DNA from: Micrasema longulum
Taxonomy: Eukaryota; Arthropoda; Insecta; Trichoptera; Brachycentridae
Assembly: GCA_022494885.1 (NCBI GenBank)
Contig: JAGVSM010003466.1
Span: 93,501 to 157,500, forward strand
Length of the DNA: 64,000 nt
Direction of reading: 5' to 3'
The notes under the pieces are model-generated. The model was not told the origin of the DNA and did not search any database. It saw only the letters and a list, made by a program, of their open reading frames with translations. The translations under genes and the position numbers were made by a program. Shown here piece by piece: positions 31,801-37,842 of this stretch (positions within the stretch are counted from its first letter, which is position 1; the number at the start of each line of letters is the position of its first letter).

Positions 31801-34112
31801 TAACTGTGTAACACTTCATTTCTTGATTCCGAAAATACCCTGACTCAGTCAAACCAAATCATCGAAAGGGTCGAGAGTTTCAATTACCTGTGAGTATATG
31901 TTACGGAAAATGGCCGCTTTTAAAAAGAAGTGGGTGGCTAGGAATTGCAGGCGCCACATTTAACAGTATGAAGGCTGTCTGGAGATTGGATATTTACTCG
32001 CAAAAAGCCGAATTTGGCCCATAAAAGGTCTGTATAACACCTATGCTCCTCTACGGATGCGAATCGTGGCACCTCACTGGGGCCCAAAACAGCATAATTC
32101 TGAGTTTTGATAATAGGTGTCTCTGAAGAATCTTGGGTGTGCAGTGGTTTGACTTTGTAAAGAATAAAGTAATAAAATAACGGACGCAGCAAACTCCGGT
32201 GACAACTGTCATCAAACGGAGGCGATACGGTTGGCTTAGTCATGTGCTGCGGATGCCTACTAAAAGCCTCGAGGTTCTCAACGTCCTGGACGTCCACTGC
32301 TGATTGTTCTTCGGCAGTTTGTATCACAGGAGATGCACAGGAGCAAGCATCCGACAGAGATGCTTGGAGGATCTTTGTGGACACCATTTGCTCCAACTAA
32401 GGAGCGGAAATGGAATGACGATAATGATTACGTTATTGTAGTTGATAAGCAAAAAAGAAAAAAAAAAGAAAAAATTTACAGCAAAAAAAAAAAAACACGA
32501 AATGAAAAACTCACACATCAAACTGCAAAACTAAAATTTTGAGATTTTCTCGGATATTTTTTTTAATGACTACTGTAAGTTGTTTTTACTACAAGAAACT
32601 GTAAAATTTTTCAAACGAGTACATCTACAATTTGTTAGCCTTAGAAAAGGCTCTTGTTTAGTTGGGTGGCAAATGTAAATTGCACATGTATGTTTATTGT
32701 TTCTCTTAATAATGCAAACTGTCATCTCAGAATAAAACAAATTTAAAGCAACCATACTATTTAACTGCATATAAGTAGCATTATTTAACCAAATTCTTGT
32801 TTCACTTACTATTTAACTACGGGAGTGCTTTTAAAAGATTCATTTCAAGTTCTTTGTTTTTCTTTTGACTAAATTTTTTAATGTCATGTTTCTTATTTTG
32901 ACAGGTTCCTCGTGCTTGTTTATGTGATAACACAACATTAACTGATCCGAAACCTCTCATTATCCAGTCCTCTTCTCGTGCTTTGGAGTTGATGTTCAGT
33001 GTGTCATCATTCAACATCACAGATGACTACACGGATATTTACTTCCACGCAAGTTTCGAACTCATTTCTACTTTAGACTGCGGAAGGAAACAAAGACTCA
33101 GAGGATCTGGTGGAGAAGAAGAAGTGGCACATCCAGCAAGGTAATTATCATTAGCAAAAAATGTGCTCGATTAGGTAACTAAAACATTTGTAACAATGTA
33201 CGCGTTTTTCTGTAGGAGTCGATCTGAAAGTGCTTGCGTTGGAATGCCATGGGTAGTAGAAGCCAGAGAAAATCGCAGTTTGTTCTTACTGACTTGGGGA
33301 ATTCCACTTCCTCTGACACCTTCACAAGATGATCCTGCAAGATGCACAACTAGAAACCGTCTGATGATCTACACTGGAAGACCACCAAAGTATGTATATT
33401 GTGGTTGACCAGAGATGAGTAAAATATAATCTTTTACAGATGTGTTAAAGTTTATTTCTTTCTTAGGCTTATCAAAGTGATTTGTCCAGCGGAACCGAAC
33501 ACGCGCCAGTTTGCAGTTCAGGTGTTTTCTGAGGATTGGTTTTCAAACACTGGCCAAACTAATTCACCATCAGTTTACTTGACTCCACCAAAACCACCAT
33601 CATTTCTTCTGGAATTTGTAGCCAGAGAACGTGGACTTGCCGCTTTTACATGGCTTGAGATATCGAAATCTCGATCTAGCCTTCTTCAGCAACTTCAAGT
33701 TGACTCAATGGAACCGATTGAGAAACCTGAATACAGTAATTATTCTTTGAGTGCATTTAATGCTGATTGCACTTACAGGTGCCCAGAGCTAAATGCGTGT
33801 ATCAGTTCCACGTTGTGGTGTGATGGAAGATTAAACTGTCCTTCAGGGTATGATGAGAACAAGATGCACTGCGGTGTCGGTAGAAAGTTTTTCAATATAT
33901 TTCCCGGTGGAGTATATACCGCTTTGGGATGTACAGCGGCAGTGTTAGCCGCCTGTATTCTGTTTACCATATTTGCTCTTATCGCGAGGTTCAGACGAAC
34001 CAGAGACAGGAGGTTGGGGAAGAAGAAACTGCTAGCGACCGCCGATGGAAGACGATTAACCGAAGAGCTGTTATTAGATCCTGGCAGCAACACTAATACA
34101 GTGAGCTCCTGA
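7713..34112 (+). CDS. CUB/LDLa single-pass membrane protein gene (Culd-like), 12 exons, 5' incomplete
   Basis: Join: 7713-7844, 13428-13550, 14713-14859, 15997-16137, 23618-23805, 26354-26631, 27292-27412, 29729-29972, 30885-31115, 32905-33140, 33216-33389, 33467-34112. All junctions are AG/GT and phases match (2,2,2,2,1,0,1,2,0,2,2). It gives about 885 residues to the stop, counting from the first full codon of exon A: CUB1 ~31-173, CUB2 ~186-405, CUB3 ~442-588, CUB-like 4 ~592-735, LDLa ~772-806 (six Cys), transmembrane helix ~818-845, basic then polar cytosolic tail to 885. CUB and LDLa modules are extracellular binding domains, so a receptor or endocytic co-receptor role is inferred. Drosophila Culd (CUB and LDLa, photoreceptor endocytic trafficking) is the best match by architecture and length; Neto-type proteins normally have two CUBs. 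The signal peptide and ATG are not found. Exon I has a frame break. Confidence 0.85.
7845..9067. other. Intron sequence, no feature recognised
   Basis: First part of the A-B intron. AT-rich, with ORFs of biased K/F/I/N composition that look like chance. No repeat family from elsewhere in the window is recognised. Confidence 0.5.
9068..9336 (-). mobile_element. SINE2 copy, near full length
   Basis: The tRNA-like head lies at 9265-9335 (reverse complement: GGTAATGGTCAGCGCATTCG and GGTTCGATTCCCGACATGG). The body holds a GATCGTCTTACCTTCATGT segment and the tail the CACCA-AATGG purine/pyrimidine end at about 9095. The acceptor-stem halves do not pair, so it is not a tRNA gene. Confidence 0.8.
9349..10226 (-). 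mobile_element. Internally deleted mariner element
   Basis: The left end is TA followed by CGAGGTCTGTTCAAAAAG (9351-9368), a typical mariner terminal repeat. The right end is degenerate (GGTCTCG near 10224). The minus strand from 10128 encodes the transposase N-terminus with the helix-turn-helix region (KVEQRYCIKFCLKL, METIRKIKKMFGNEAMGTTQ), then VMQDRRITIKEL, and after a join near 9630 the C-terminus (IAPCDFWLFLQLK, GTRFPTSEDIM). The segment holding the first two catalytic aspartates is missing and the third falls at the join, so it cannot encode active transposase. Several stops and frameshifts are also present. Confidence 0.85.
10245..10510 (+). mobile_element. Penelope-like terminal fragment
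   Basis: 10255-10325 matches 4410-4475 (TTTCTAAGATTTC, CATTTTAATATTTTATTTTC, TTTTAATCCAGTGTCTT), and 10415-10505 carries the terminal motif AAAGAAGCTTGTATAGC, TTGAAACCGGTCAGTAG and AATAACCACAAAAG. It abuts the mariner right end. Confidence 0.6.
10511..13427. other. Intron sequence, no feature recognised
   Basis: Remainder of the A-B intron. AT-rich, with no recurrent family recognised and no exon-like ORF with CUB character. I see nothing else in it. Confidence 0.5.
13428..13550 (+). CDS. Exon B: CUB1 continued
   Basis: The acceptor is TCTTCTGTCTAG ending at 13427 and the donor AG|GTATGA. The first base completes Arg with the AG from exon A. It encodes NVTCYWSLRQKTVPTCKHAM then IAVRQEAEHK and a basic KRSISVA. 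The sequence ...MYP-R-NVTCYW is the expected second CUB cysteine and aromatic strand, so the 5.6-kb splice is well supported by domain continuity. It contains one N-glycosylation sequon (NVT). Confidence 0.88.
14160..14345 (+). mobile_element. Penelope-like terminal repeat fragment
   Basis: GACGAAACCCGGTCGCTGG followed by AAATAAAAGTGGAATAAAAC resembles the terminal motif of the Penelope-like copies at 4169 and 15207 (GACGAAGAAGC..., GAAACCGGTC, then GTGGTT and AAACAA). It begins with a perfect 11-bp hairpin, GGTCTGACGAC at 14202-14212 against GTCGTCAGACC at 14220-14230. No coding part remains. Confidence 0.45.
14228..14286 (+). ncRNA. Hammerhead-ribozyme-like motif
   Basis: Stem I: ACCAGT (14228-14233) pairs with GCTGGT (14281-14286). 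The core CTGACGA (14234-14240) fits CUGANGA. Stem II: GTCG (14242-14245) with CGAC (14250-14253) around loop GTCA, then GAAA (14254-14257). A 16-bp tandem duplication (14248-14263 and 14264-14279) repeats the stem II/GAAA side, and the second copy leads to GAAACCCGGTC with predicted cleavage after C14280. One unpaired T (14241) and the duplication depart from the canonical fold, so activity is doubtful. Hammerheads are known in Penelope-like terminal repeats; the assignment here is from motif and pairing only. Confidence 0.4.
14389..14607. repeat. Degenerate minisatellite upstream of exon C
   Basis: About ten variants of a unit like TTTTTAATACTTACGAAGT, 20-30 bp long, in a row. The last two units are the closest to each other, suggesting recent local duplication. 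It ends 105 bp before the exon C acceptor. Confidence 0.75.
14713..14859 (+). CDS. Exon C: CUB1 core
   Basis: The acceptor is TTATCTTGCAG at 14702-14712 and the donor AG|GTTCGT, a slightly weak +4/+5 context. It encodes INKTGRALKAWKECTG, ERDHLIFYDGGSTNDP and VLVKYCGGDWLPRVVS. This holds the third and fourth CUB cysteines flanking the D-x-L-x-x-YDGG strand, with an acidic residue and YDG loop of the kind that binds calcium in cbCUB domains. It contains one NKT sequon. Confidence 0.92.
14860..15034. other. Short intron stretch, nothing recognised
   Basis: AT-rich intron sequence between exon C and the Penelope-like short element. Confidence 0.5.
15035..15295 (+). mobile_element. Short Penelope-like terminal element with inverted ends
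   Basis: The left end AATAAAACAACTTGGTTTTT and right end AAAAATAAAGTTGTTTTATT are imperfect inverted repeats. The inner flanks, TTCCTGTCTAGCTTCGAAAG and CCTTGAAACAGGTTGGTGG, also mirror each other. The central terminal motif GACGAAGAAGCTTGTTTGCC at 15211 matches the copies at 4169 and 4965. It is noncoding, probably paired terminal repeats without the coding body. Confidence 0.55.
15997..16137 (+). CDS. Exon D: end of CUB1
   Basis: The acceptor is TGTTTTTTTTAG and the donor CG|GTAGGC. It encodes GPEMLVAFHSSPFSIPLHSA then TATSPLRGFELDVDIIFAD. The pattern G-P-x-M-x-V-x-F-x-S followed by G-F-x-L-x-V is the canonical last two strands of a CUB. A Ser/Thr/Pro-rich loop of about 15 residues is inserted between them. 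It ends in phase 2 within an acidic linker (ADSDSLDYS) leading to CUB2. Confidence 0.92.
16225..16440 (-). mobile_element. SINE3 copy
   Basis: In reverse complement it begins CGGGTTGTGGTCCTGTGGCT with box B-like GGTTCGAATCCCA, then the body TTTGGGTAAATCATAAGAAC and an A-rich tail seen here as the T run at 16240-16253. Its boundaries match the copies at 7380 and 54030. Confidence 0.8.
16441..17489. other. Intron sequence, nothing recognised
   Basis: AT-rich part of the 7.5-kb D-E intron, with T and A homopolymers near 16741-16760. No gene or family recognised. Confidence 0.5.
17490..18200 (+). mobile_element. LINE 3' fragment (reverse-transcriptase C-terminus plus 3' UTR)
   Basis: The open frame 17494-17934 reads ATRQLINAFVVSRVDYCNGI, LQSVLNAAARFIFG, ITPLLRELHWL, then a stop at 17935 in place of a W codon and NALPAEVRN beyond it. 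This is the standard C-terminal region of CR1/L2/Jockey-group polyproteins. The 3' UTR contains GCGCCCTTGAGG and ATGGCGCTGTATAAGTTATC and ends in ATT repeats. The same 3' end is found at 21893-21945. It lies in the D-E intron. Confidence 0.88.
18405..18735 (+). repeat. FB family copy, long form
   Basis: GGAAATATGGAAGTCTAGGC, then GGGATTATGACCTGTC, followed by about 200 bp matching 2010-2220 (GAACATCCAAATTTC, ACTAGGCAACACCTGAAAA). Confidence 0.7.
18736..19499. other. Intron sequence, nothing recognised
   Basis: AT-rich, no gene or family recognised. Confidence 0.5.
19500..20015. repeat. FB foldback element carrying a SINE1 insertion
   Basis: The left part, ACAAATTACAACAGGGATGG (19508), and right part, 19735-20015, are arms of one foldback. 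The right arm runs from AATGCCTAGACTTCCATATT to CATTTGGACAAACTCAAGTA, nearly identical to 59965-60105. The SINE1 copy sits between 19545 and 19732, interrupting the left arm. Confidence 0.65.
19545..19732 (-). mobile_element. SINE1 copy
   Basis: Reverse complement of the 6616 copy: tail of TTTACATTTACATTTT, body CAGGCCAGGAGGCCTAATTA, box B region GGGAATCGAACCCGG and head CACCACGGAGGCCGC. Very close to the 6616 copy, so fairly young. Confidence 0.88.
20016..20804. other. Intron sequence, nothing recognised
   Basis: 20033-20290 contains phrases such as CAATGTTGTGTACGATCTCA that could be an old LINE, but I cannot place it. No gene seen. Confidence 0.4.
20805..21080 (+). mobile_element. SINE2 copy, full length
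   Basis: Head GGCCTAATGGTGTAGTGGTC with GCCTGCCATG and box B-like GGTTTGATTTCC; body CCCTGGACTGGCACCTGAAG; tail GTGCACCATTAGGTGCGAAA followed by GATGATGG. The reference copy for this family in the window. Confidence 0.85.
21400..21530 (+). repeat. FB family fragment
   Basis: TTGTTACAACAGAGAGAAAA, then GGAAATATGGAAGTCTAGGC and GGGCTTATGACCGGTCATTT, as in other copies. Confidence 0.65.
21565..21950 (+). mobile_element. LINE 3' UTR with three diverged internal repeats
   Basis: Units at 21565-21625, 21706-21770 and 21806-21864 share GTAGCTGCAAGACGT and the preceding AATTCCAATCGTC-type segment. The region ends in CAGCGCCCTTGAGG and ATGGCGCTATATAAATTATC, the 3' end of the LINE found at 17490, followed by a TA microsatellite. 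Confidence 0.65.
21951..23617. other. Intron sequence, nothing recognised
   Basis: End of the D-E intron. AT-rich. The ORF-like stretch at 22789-23025 has no recognisable domain. Nothing else seen. Confidence 0.5.
23618..23805 (+). CDS. Exon E: linker and start of CUB2
   Basis: The acceptor is TTACATCCTCCAG and the donor CAG|GTAAAA. It encodes EARRCEFHVHASSGMS, a Ser/Thr linker, then DDFARGRRGRILSPRHTLPP and NTTCEWTFHGRP. CUB signature: first Cys, then GRILSPRHTLPPNTTCEWTF, matching the usual G-x-I-x-SP-x-x-x-x-YP-x-N-x-x-C-x-W-x-I strands, with Leu-Pro-Pro in place of the Tyr-Pro. It ends in phase 1. A LINE follows 180 bp into the next intron. Confidence 0.92.
23985..25090 (+). mobile_element. 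LINE-A copy containing an expanded polypyrimidine tract
   Basis: 24000-24235 encodes EKFQRLSVHGLPLRSNSQGT, then SFHAARLWNHLPSTIKD and SLFKSRLKKHLLSLP ending in a stop, the end of a LINE polyprotein. The 3' region 24870-25085 contains TTGGTTGGAAGAAATTTCC and GGCAATAAGCCCACC and ends in AAATAAATAAATAAATTA, equivalent to the ends at 48780 and 60970. The pyrimidine run between them replaces a short pyrimidine-rich segment in sister copies. Confidence 0.8.
24236..24866. repeat. About 630-bp homopyrimidine tract (TCCTCCTTTCC-type)
   Basis: Almost purely C/T on the + strand, made of TTTCCTCC and TTTTCCTCC units. The opposite-strand ORF of G/K/E/R (24196-24867) is an artefact of this composition. 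A purine/pyrimidine mirror tract of this length can form triplex DNA. Confidence 0.95.
25091..26353. other. Intron sequence, nothing recognised
   Basis: Remainder of the E-F intron. AT-rich, no gene or repeat family recognised. Confidence 0.5.
26354..26631 (+). CDS. Exon F: CUB2 with a long GC-rich insertion
   Basis: The acceptor is TTCATTTCACAG and the donor AAC|GTAAGT, a perfect consensus. It reads GDLVWIYFVSYSHHPLLPPP, then a loop rich in Pro, Gly and Arg (about 60 residues), then NNTAGCSTRLRIWDGGGPDD. The flanks are ordinary CUB strands (V-W-I-x-F-x-S-Y-S and C-x-x-x-L-x-I-WDG), so the loop is an expansion within the domain. GC content jumps sharply across 26395-26530. It ends in phase 0. 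Confidence 0.88.
26632..27291. other. Intron F-G
   Basis: 660 bp of AT-rich intron, no feature recognised. Confidence 0.6.
27292..27412 (+). CDS. Exon G: CUB2 continued
   Basis: The acceptor is GGACCCCTCAG and the donor CAG|GTAAGC. It encodes VRILADHCDDDGPKLCDHTS, LSNLTRITRPCTMEESYIST. It carries four cysteines, an acidic DDD cluster and an NLT sequon. The C-D-D-D-x-x-P-x-x-C-D pattern is the segment where CUBs carry the third/fourth cysteines (…LC…). It enters in phase 0 and leaves in phase 1. Confidence 0.88.
27413..29279. other. Intron G-H, first part
   Basis: Mostly AT-rich. 27620-28040 holds a GC-richer patch (CCCTTTCCTTACTGTGC at about 27629 directly after TTAA, and a segment at 27810-27960 with several CG dinucleotides) that could be an unclassified DNA transposon remnant. 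28590-28640 holds a hammerhead-like CTGACGA...GAAA segment. Confidence 0.35.
29280..29690 (-). mobile_element. LINE-B fragment
   Basis: Matches 61262-61560 and 53440-53580 (TGTATGTCAGTATTTTTGGT, GGCGATCATG, GTGGTCTTTAAT). The minus strand reads IQIQQNKIIKLIYNLPFLIL and TTELYKSTRY, the C-terminal part of a Jockey-group reverse transcriptase. It ends about 40 bp before exon H. Confidence 0.78.
29729..29972 (+). CDS. Exon H: end of CUB2, linker, start of CUB3
   Basis: The acceptor is CGTCTTTACCAG and the donor AG|GTGACA. It encodes SKMVLHHHTAEGTALHPATF and RLRYEFVD (final CUB2 strands, M-x-L-x-x-x-T...F-x-L-x-Y-E-F), then a Gly/Ala/Thr linker and GCARIFKKTREADFSSP, the first cysteine and SP motif of CUB3. 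The linker is GC-rich (29820-29930) in contrast to its intron. The polypyrimidine tract is short and close to a LINE insertion. It leaves in phase 2. Confidence 0.9.
29973..30884. other. Intron H-I
   Basis: 912 bp, AT-rich, no repeat family recognised. Acceptor region TCTCTCATCACCAG. Confidence 0.6.
30885..31115 (+). CDS. Exon I: CUB3, with a reading-frame break
   Basis: The acceptor is CTCATCACCAG and the donor AGG|GTAAGA. The entry frame gives NVFMYGRGGATNLTCVYRIE, AGPGERVLLSIRNVSLG, then ACATEADPHTGRPV. The exit frame needed by the donor and exon J gives HASLRVWDAPWKDVR, an unmistakable CUB strand (L-R-V-W-D). The two frames differ by 2 bases and switch inside the alternating GC run 31051-31070. 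One GC unit fewer would restore a single frame. Very high GC with many CpG. Likely sequencing or assembly slippage, but a real disabling mutation is possible. Confidence 0.85.
31116..31599. other. Intron I-J, first part
   Basis: AT-rich, no feature recognised. Confidence 0.55.
31600..32395 (+). mobile_element. LINE reverse-transcriptase fragment (RTE-like)
   Basis: The + strand reads ILVDFVLKKSIPLDRGI, then LEYTDDEVIV (the YADD-type catalytic box with A changed to T), LTQSNQIIERVESFNYL, then in shifted frame LYGCESW-like residues, NRCL-RILGVQWFDFVKNK and RRRYGW-LSHVLRMPTKSLE. This order (D-F-V-L, Y-x-DD, F-x-YL, L-Y-G-x-E-S-W, R-I-L-G, R-M-P) is that of RTE/BovB-type or related LINEs. Stops and frameshifts throughout. 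It lies in the I-J intron. Confidence 0.8.
32905..33140 (+). CDS. Exon J: end of CUB3, start of CUB-like 4
   Basis: The acceptor is CTTATTTTGACAG and the donor AG|GTAATT. It encodes VPRACLCDNTTLTDPKPLII, QSSSRALELMFSVSSFNITD, DYTDIYFHASFELISTLDCG and an acidic/basic stretch ending EEEVAHPA. S-R-A-L-E-L-M-F-S-V followed by I-Y-F-H-A-S-F-E is the last CUB3 strand pair; DCG then opens the next CUB-like unit. It contains NTT and NIT sequons. It enters in phase 0 and leaves in phase 2. Confidence 0.93.
33216..33389 (+). CDS. Exon K: CUB-like domain 4
   Basis: A 75-bp intron precedes it (acceptor TTTTTCTGTAG) and the donor is AA|GTATGT. It encodes SRSESACVGMPWVVEARENR, SLFLLTWGIPLPLTPSQDDP, ARCTTRNRLMIYTGRPP. 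The pattern C-x-x-x-PW-x-V-x-A-x-x-x-x-x-LFLLTW ... C-x-x-R-x-x-L-M-I-Y-TG is CUB-like (R-L-x-I-Y-x-G) but divergent. It contains an NRS sequon. Confidence 0.93.
33467..34112 (+). CDS. Exon L: end of CUB-like 4, LDLa module, transmembrane helix, tail, stop
   Basis: The acceptor is TTTCTTTCTTAG after a 77-bp intron; the stop TGA is 34110-34112. It contains FLLEFVARERGLAAFTWLEI (last CUB-like strand), a spacer, then the LDL-receptor class A module with six cysteines starting CTYRCPELNACISSTLWCDG and closing LNCPSGYDENKMHC. The usual Asp before the fifth cysteine is Asn, which may weaken calcium binding. Next is a hydrophobic helix GGVYTALGCTAAVLAACILF followed by TIFALIA, stop-transfer RFRRTRDRRLGKKK, and a 25-residue tail ending SNTNTVSS. 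The topology is extracellular N-terminus, cytosolic C-terminus. Confidence 0.95.
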
Positions 34113-35481
34113 CATAAGGACAGATCTGTGGAGTATATACATGTGGACAGAGAAACCACAGTATAAAATTGGTAAAACTGTTAGCTGTACAATCACTGTA
34201 ACATTCATATTGTGCTAAACCCGATCTTTGCTAAATTTTATTGATTGTACATTTTACATTTTACCTCGTTATTTTTCATCACACGTCAACTTAATTAATG
34301 ATTGAAATCGTGAATAATATGTTTTCCATTTCTCTCCCGTCTCAATCAGTATGATACGTTTTGATTGTTGTGATGAAAAATACAACTCCCAGATCTGCTT
34401 TATAAGAGACTGTTAAATTATAATCCAGTGACTACGAGTCGTCTAATTAATTAAATAAGTTATGACGTATTATCGGAATTATACAAAAGTGTGAAGTGAT
34501 TATTAACGGACAGATTTAAAAAATTGACTTTATTTAAACGTATTAATTAACTTTATTTATAAATAAACTCAATTTCTACCTGTGTAGATGATAAAATATA
34601 ATATGAAACACACCTAGAAGAATATAATATAAAAACTGCACTAGACTAATTGACAAAAGCTCAAAAGAAAGCGATTAGAACTCTTATTTTATCTGTTCCA
34701 ATGAAATAAAATTTTACTTGATCCTGATAAATTAATTTTCTTTATTAAAAATGTTTGTTTTTTTTATACCTTAAATTTAATTCAGGGTAAAGTAAAAACC
34801 ACTCAATTTATTATTTACCGAAAAGAATTTTCGTGTACATACTTCTGTATATACATTAATTATTATTTATTGATTCTCTTCAACTGCGTTTTTTCAAAAA
34901 ACCCACAAAGACTTATACTAAAAATATTATATAGATCTCCTTAGATTAAGAACACCAACATGATAATTTGAAAAGACGTTATAAATGAATAATGGACGTA
35001 GTCGAAAATGTACCTATTGAACTTATATTATATAAAAAATTTAATAGTTACGGGAAAGGCGACATTTATTTATGGGAAATAAATGGGGTGAATTTTTGCC
35101 AAAAATTGTGTTCTCAAGCACGTACATTTACTGCCAATTGCACATTTATATTAACTATCATCTACCATTAAAAAAGAAAAGTTGTAGCTGAAGTCATAAA
35201 TATAACATTTTTTTGTTAAACAGAAACGTTTTTTTATTTGCTCATTTATAAATAATTTATTTTCCCTGAATCAAACAGAGAAACCTGACAAAAAAATATA
35301 AATTTAATGAACAGTTTCAAAAAACTATTAAACTATCCTGATACATATTTTATTGATCACCCAATACAAAATTTATGATTATTTATGATTTAAAAATTTG
35401 TTATATTTTATTTTGTCTCGTCATTAATTTTTGTTTTCGTATCAGCAAGTTTCATAATAAAATAGTTCATTGTTTAATAAA
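34113..35481 (+). other. 3' UTR and downstream sequence with candidate poly(A) signals
   Basis: AATAAA occurs at 34562-34567, 34705-34710 and 35476-35481. The nearest gives a 3' UTR of about 460 bp. Which is used cannot be read from sequence. No ORF or repeat family recognised to 35640. Confidence 0.45.
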
Positions 35482-35639
35482 TTAAAAATATTGTGTGTTT
35501 TATTAAGTTTCAATATGTTCCATAATCATATCATATATACTCATTTTTTTATTTATTTCAATGTGATATTTATGTAACAACAAATTAGTATTTCCTTTGT
35601 AAAATTTGTATTTGAAAGACTAACTTTATGATTATTCAT

Positions 35640-35905
35640 CATAATAATAAAATAACGTTGTTTTCAACCACTATTTTTTTTAACAATATTTTGAACATGT
35701 CCAAATGTTTGCAGATAGCTAGATTTCCTCCATAGGGAGTTATTTAGATCCAAATTTGTTTCAAACATTGGCAGAATGGTGAATGGTACGCAGTGTGTAA
35801 AGAAGCCTCTTTAACCAGCCAATGACATGTCATAAGTCCTGTAAATGCCTAGACTTTCATATTTCATTCTCAATACTGTTTTAACTCTCTGTTGCAACAA
35901 ATTAA
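35640..35905. repeat. Penelope-like end fragment next to an FB foldback copy
   Basis: 35640-35680 has ATAACGTTGTTTTCAACCAC, as in the Penelope-like end at 4125. 35690-35905 is FB: CATGTCCAAATGTTTGCAG, GGGAGTTATTTAGATCCAAA, CACTGTG-type core, and GTAAATGCCTAGACTTTCAT. Confidence 0.6.
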
Positions 35906-37510
35906 AACTTTTTATATAAAAAAAATAGGTTGTTAAAAACAAAGTTGTTTTCTTATTCAAAAACGGTTTACAGATTATTGTATTTTTTTTCTGGTTCACA
36001 TAAAATTAGAAAAAGATGTGGAATGCTTTAATATTACATTTTATGATGTGTGTACACATTTTGATATATTTTACTGTTTTTGAACCAAAACGACATAAAT
36101 AAACAAATGTGCAAATTTGTCAAAATTAATTTATTAATGATTCAATATTTAAAGTGCAAAAAAATTAGTACTGAAATGTGCAATTAAAAAAATACAGTTG
36201 AAGAAAATTTAAATAGCTGTTAAAATTTAGTTCAGGATATAATGTGAACGACGAAAATGCAGATGAAGTTTTTAGTCATCGGTATTTCAAAAATGATTAA
36301 GTTTTTAGTTTTTCTACAAGTTCTAAATTCAGGATCCAATTTTTAAGACAAGAAAAATAAATAAATTGAATGACTTAAAAAATAAATACCACTGCACATA
36401 TATTTTCATGTAACAGTTTTTAATTTTGATTTTATTCTTCTAAAAAATAAAATAAAAAGTTATAATTTTAAACCATTTCCGATTCAAAAACTGAGGATAA
36501 CACTTTGTCACGTCTAAATGGATTTTTCAGTGAAAACAGAATCGCTACTCATTTAATTCCCCGAATAGCGAAATAGGGCTTTAATAATTATAAGTAATTC
36601 CGTCGCTTAAAATGACAATTAATCTTGGGGGAGGAAGTTAGGAAATGGTGTAATAAAGTAAAAAATCCATTAAGTTATCCAAAATCCCTTGTATCCAGGT
36701 TATTTGGGATGCTGGGGATAAATCATGGTAGAGCATGTGAGTCGGGATGTAAGTTGTACCTCGTAGGGAGTAATTCATAGCATCACCCCTAGGATCAATT
36801 ATTTAGGATTAAGGGCTTCCCTTTCGCTAGGGTGCCTCGAACGAAGGGGTGTTTTATGTCCACGTTTAGCTTATAAAGTGTACGCTGAAGCATAGCTGCT
36901 AGATTGACCAGGCGGGTTGGAGATCCAAGTATTAAATGCTGAGATGGTAAGTAAAATCAAGATGAAGTTGGTTAGATGCAGTAGTGATACTCAAGTGTGA
37001 TATGATTGCAGAACATTATGGTAAAGCAATGGTAACTAAATTTAGAGAAAAGTTCCACATTATTTGAAGGATATATAATGAAAAGGATTTAAATAAATAA
37101 AAAATACTCTGACAACAAAAAATATTTTTCACCATAAATTGTTATTATGTGTGTTCTCGTTGCACCTTTGAAATCGGCTATGTGCATTCATTTTTTAAAA
37201 ACGCAATTTTTATTTTTTTAAACTTTTTTATTTCTTAGTTACCTTATATTATAATACAAAGTATAGAAACAAAAAAAAAGTTATTTTACTTACATATCTA
37301 TTTACATTATTTTATAGTACAACATAGCATTTCTGTTTAAATTCTATCAATTTTAAAAAAAATAAAATATATGTTTACAGGAATTTTTTTTTGTTATAAT
37401 ATGACCTCGGTTTGATGCGCAGTAAATATGTTTTTTTTGGTGAGCACCCAAACTGTTTCCCTGTTCTATTTTTAGTTATTTTTACCGAAAATCCAATTAA
37501 AAAAATCATA
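35906..37510. other. No gene seen
   Basis: AT-rich DNA with one GC-richer patch at 36625-36910 (GGGATGCTGGGGATAAATC, CACCCCTAGGATC) without coding potential. Confidence 0.5.
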
Positions 37511-37842
37511 TACAGGGTGTTCTTTAAACCTTGTCTCATCCGAAACCACGATGATCAGTATGGGCAAGAAGACATATTAGCATATTAAAAAAAATATTTA
37601 GAACAAAGAAAAAAATTAAAAATAAAATATTTAAAAAAATAAACGGTTGCTTACTGCAGGGGAGAAGTGTGGGGAGCGCGGCGCAGTTTCAGACTCCCCC
37701 CTACCCCCTCCTCGTTTCACCCCTGCAGAAGATAGAAACCATTTGCTTTTTCTAAAAAAATATTTTAATGTGCCAATATGTCTTCTTGCTCATACTGATC
37801 ATCGTGGTTTCGGATGTGACAGGGTTTAAAGAACACCCTGTA
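37511..37842. mobile_element. MITE with long terminal inverted repeats
   Basis: The left end TACAGGGTGTTCTTTAAACC and right end GGGTTTAAAGAACACCCTGTA are inverted. Pairing continues inward over about 70 bp (CCGAAACCACGATGATCAGT against ACTGATCATCGTGGTTTCGG, GCAAGAAGACATATT against AATATGTCTTCTTGC). TA at both ends is the probable target duplication. The interior contains GGGGAGAAGTGTGGGGAGCG and GAAACC, noncoding. The family is Tc1/mariner-type by TA target, inference only. Confidence 0.9.
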
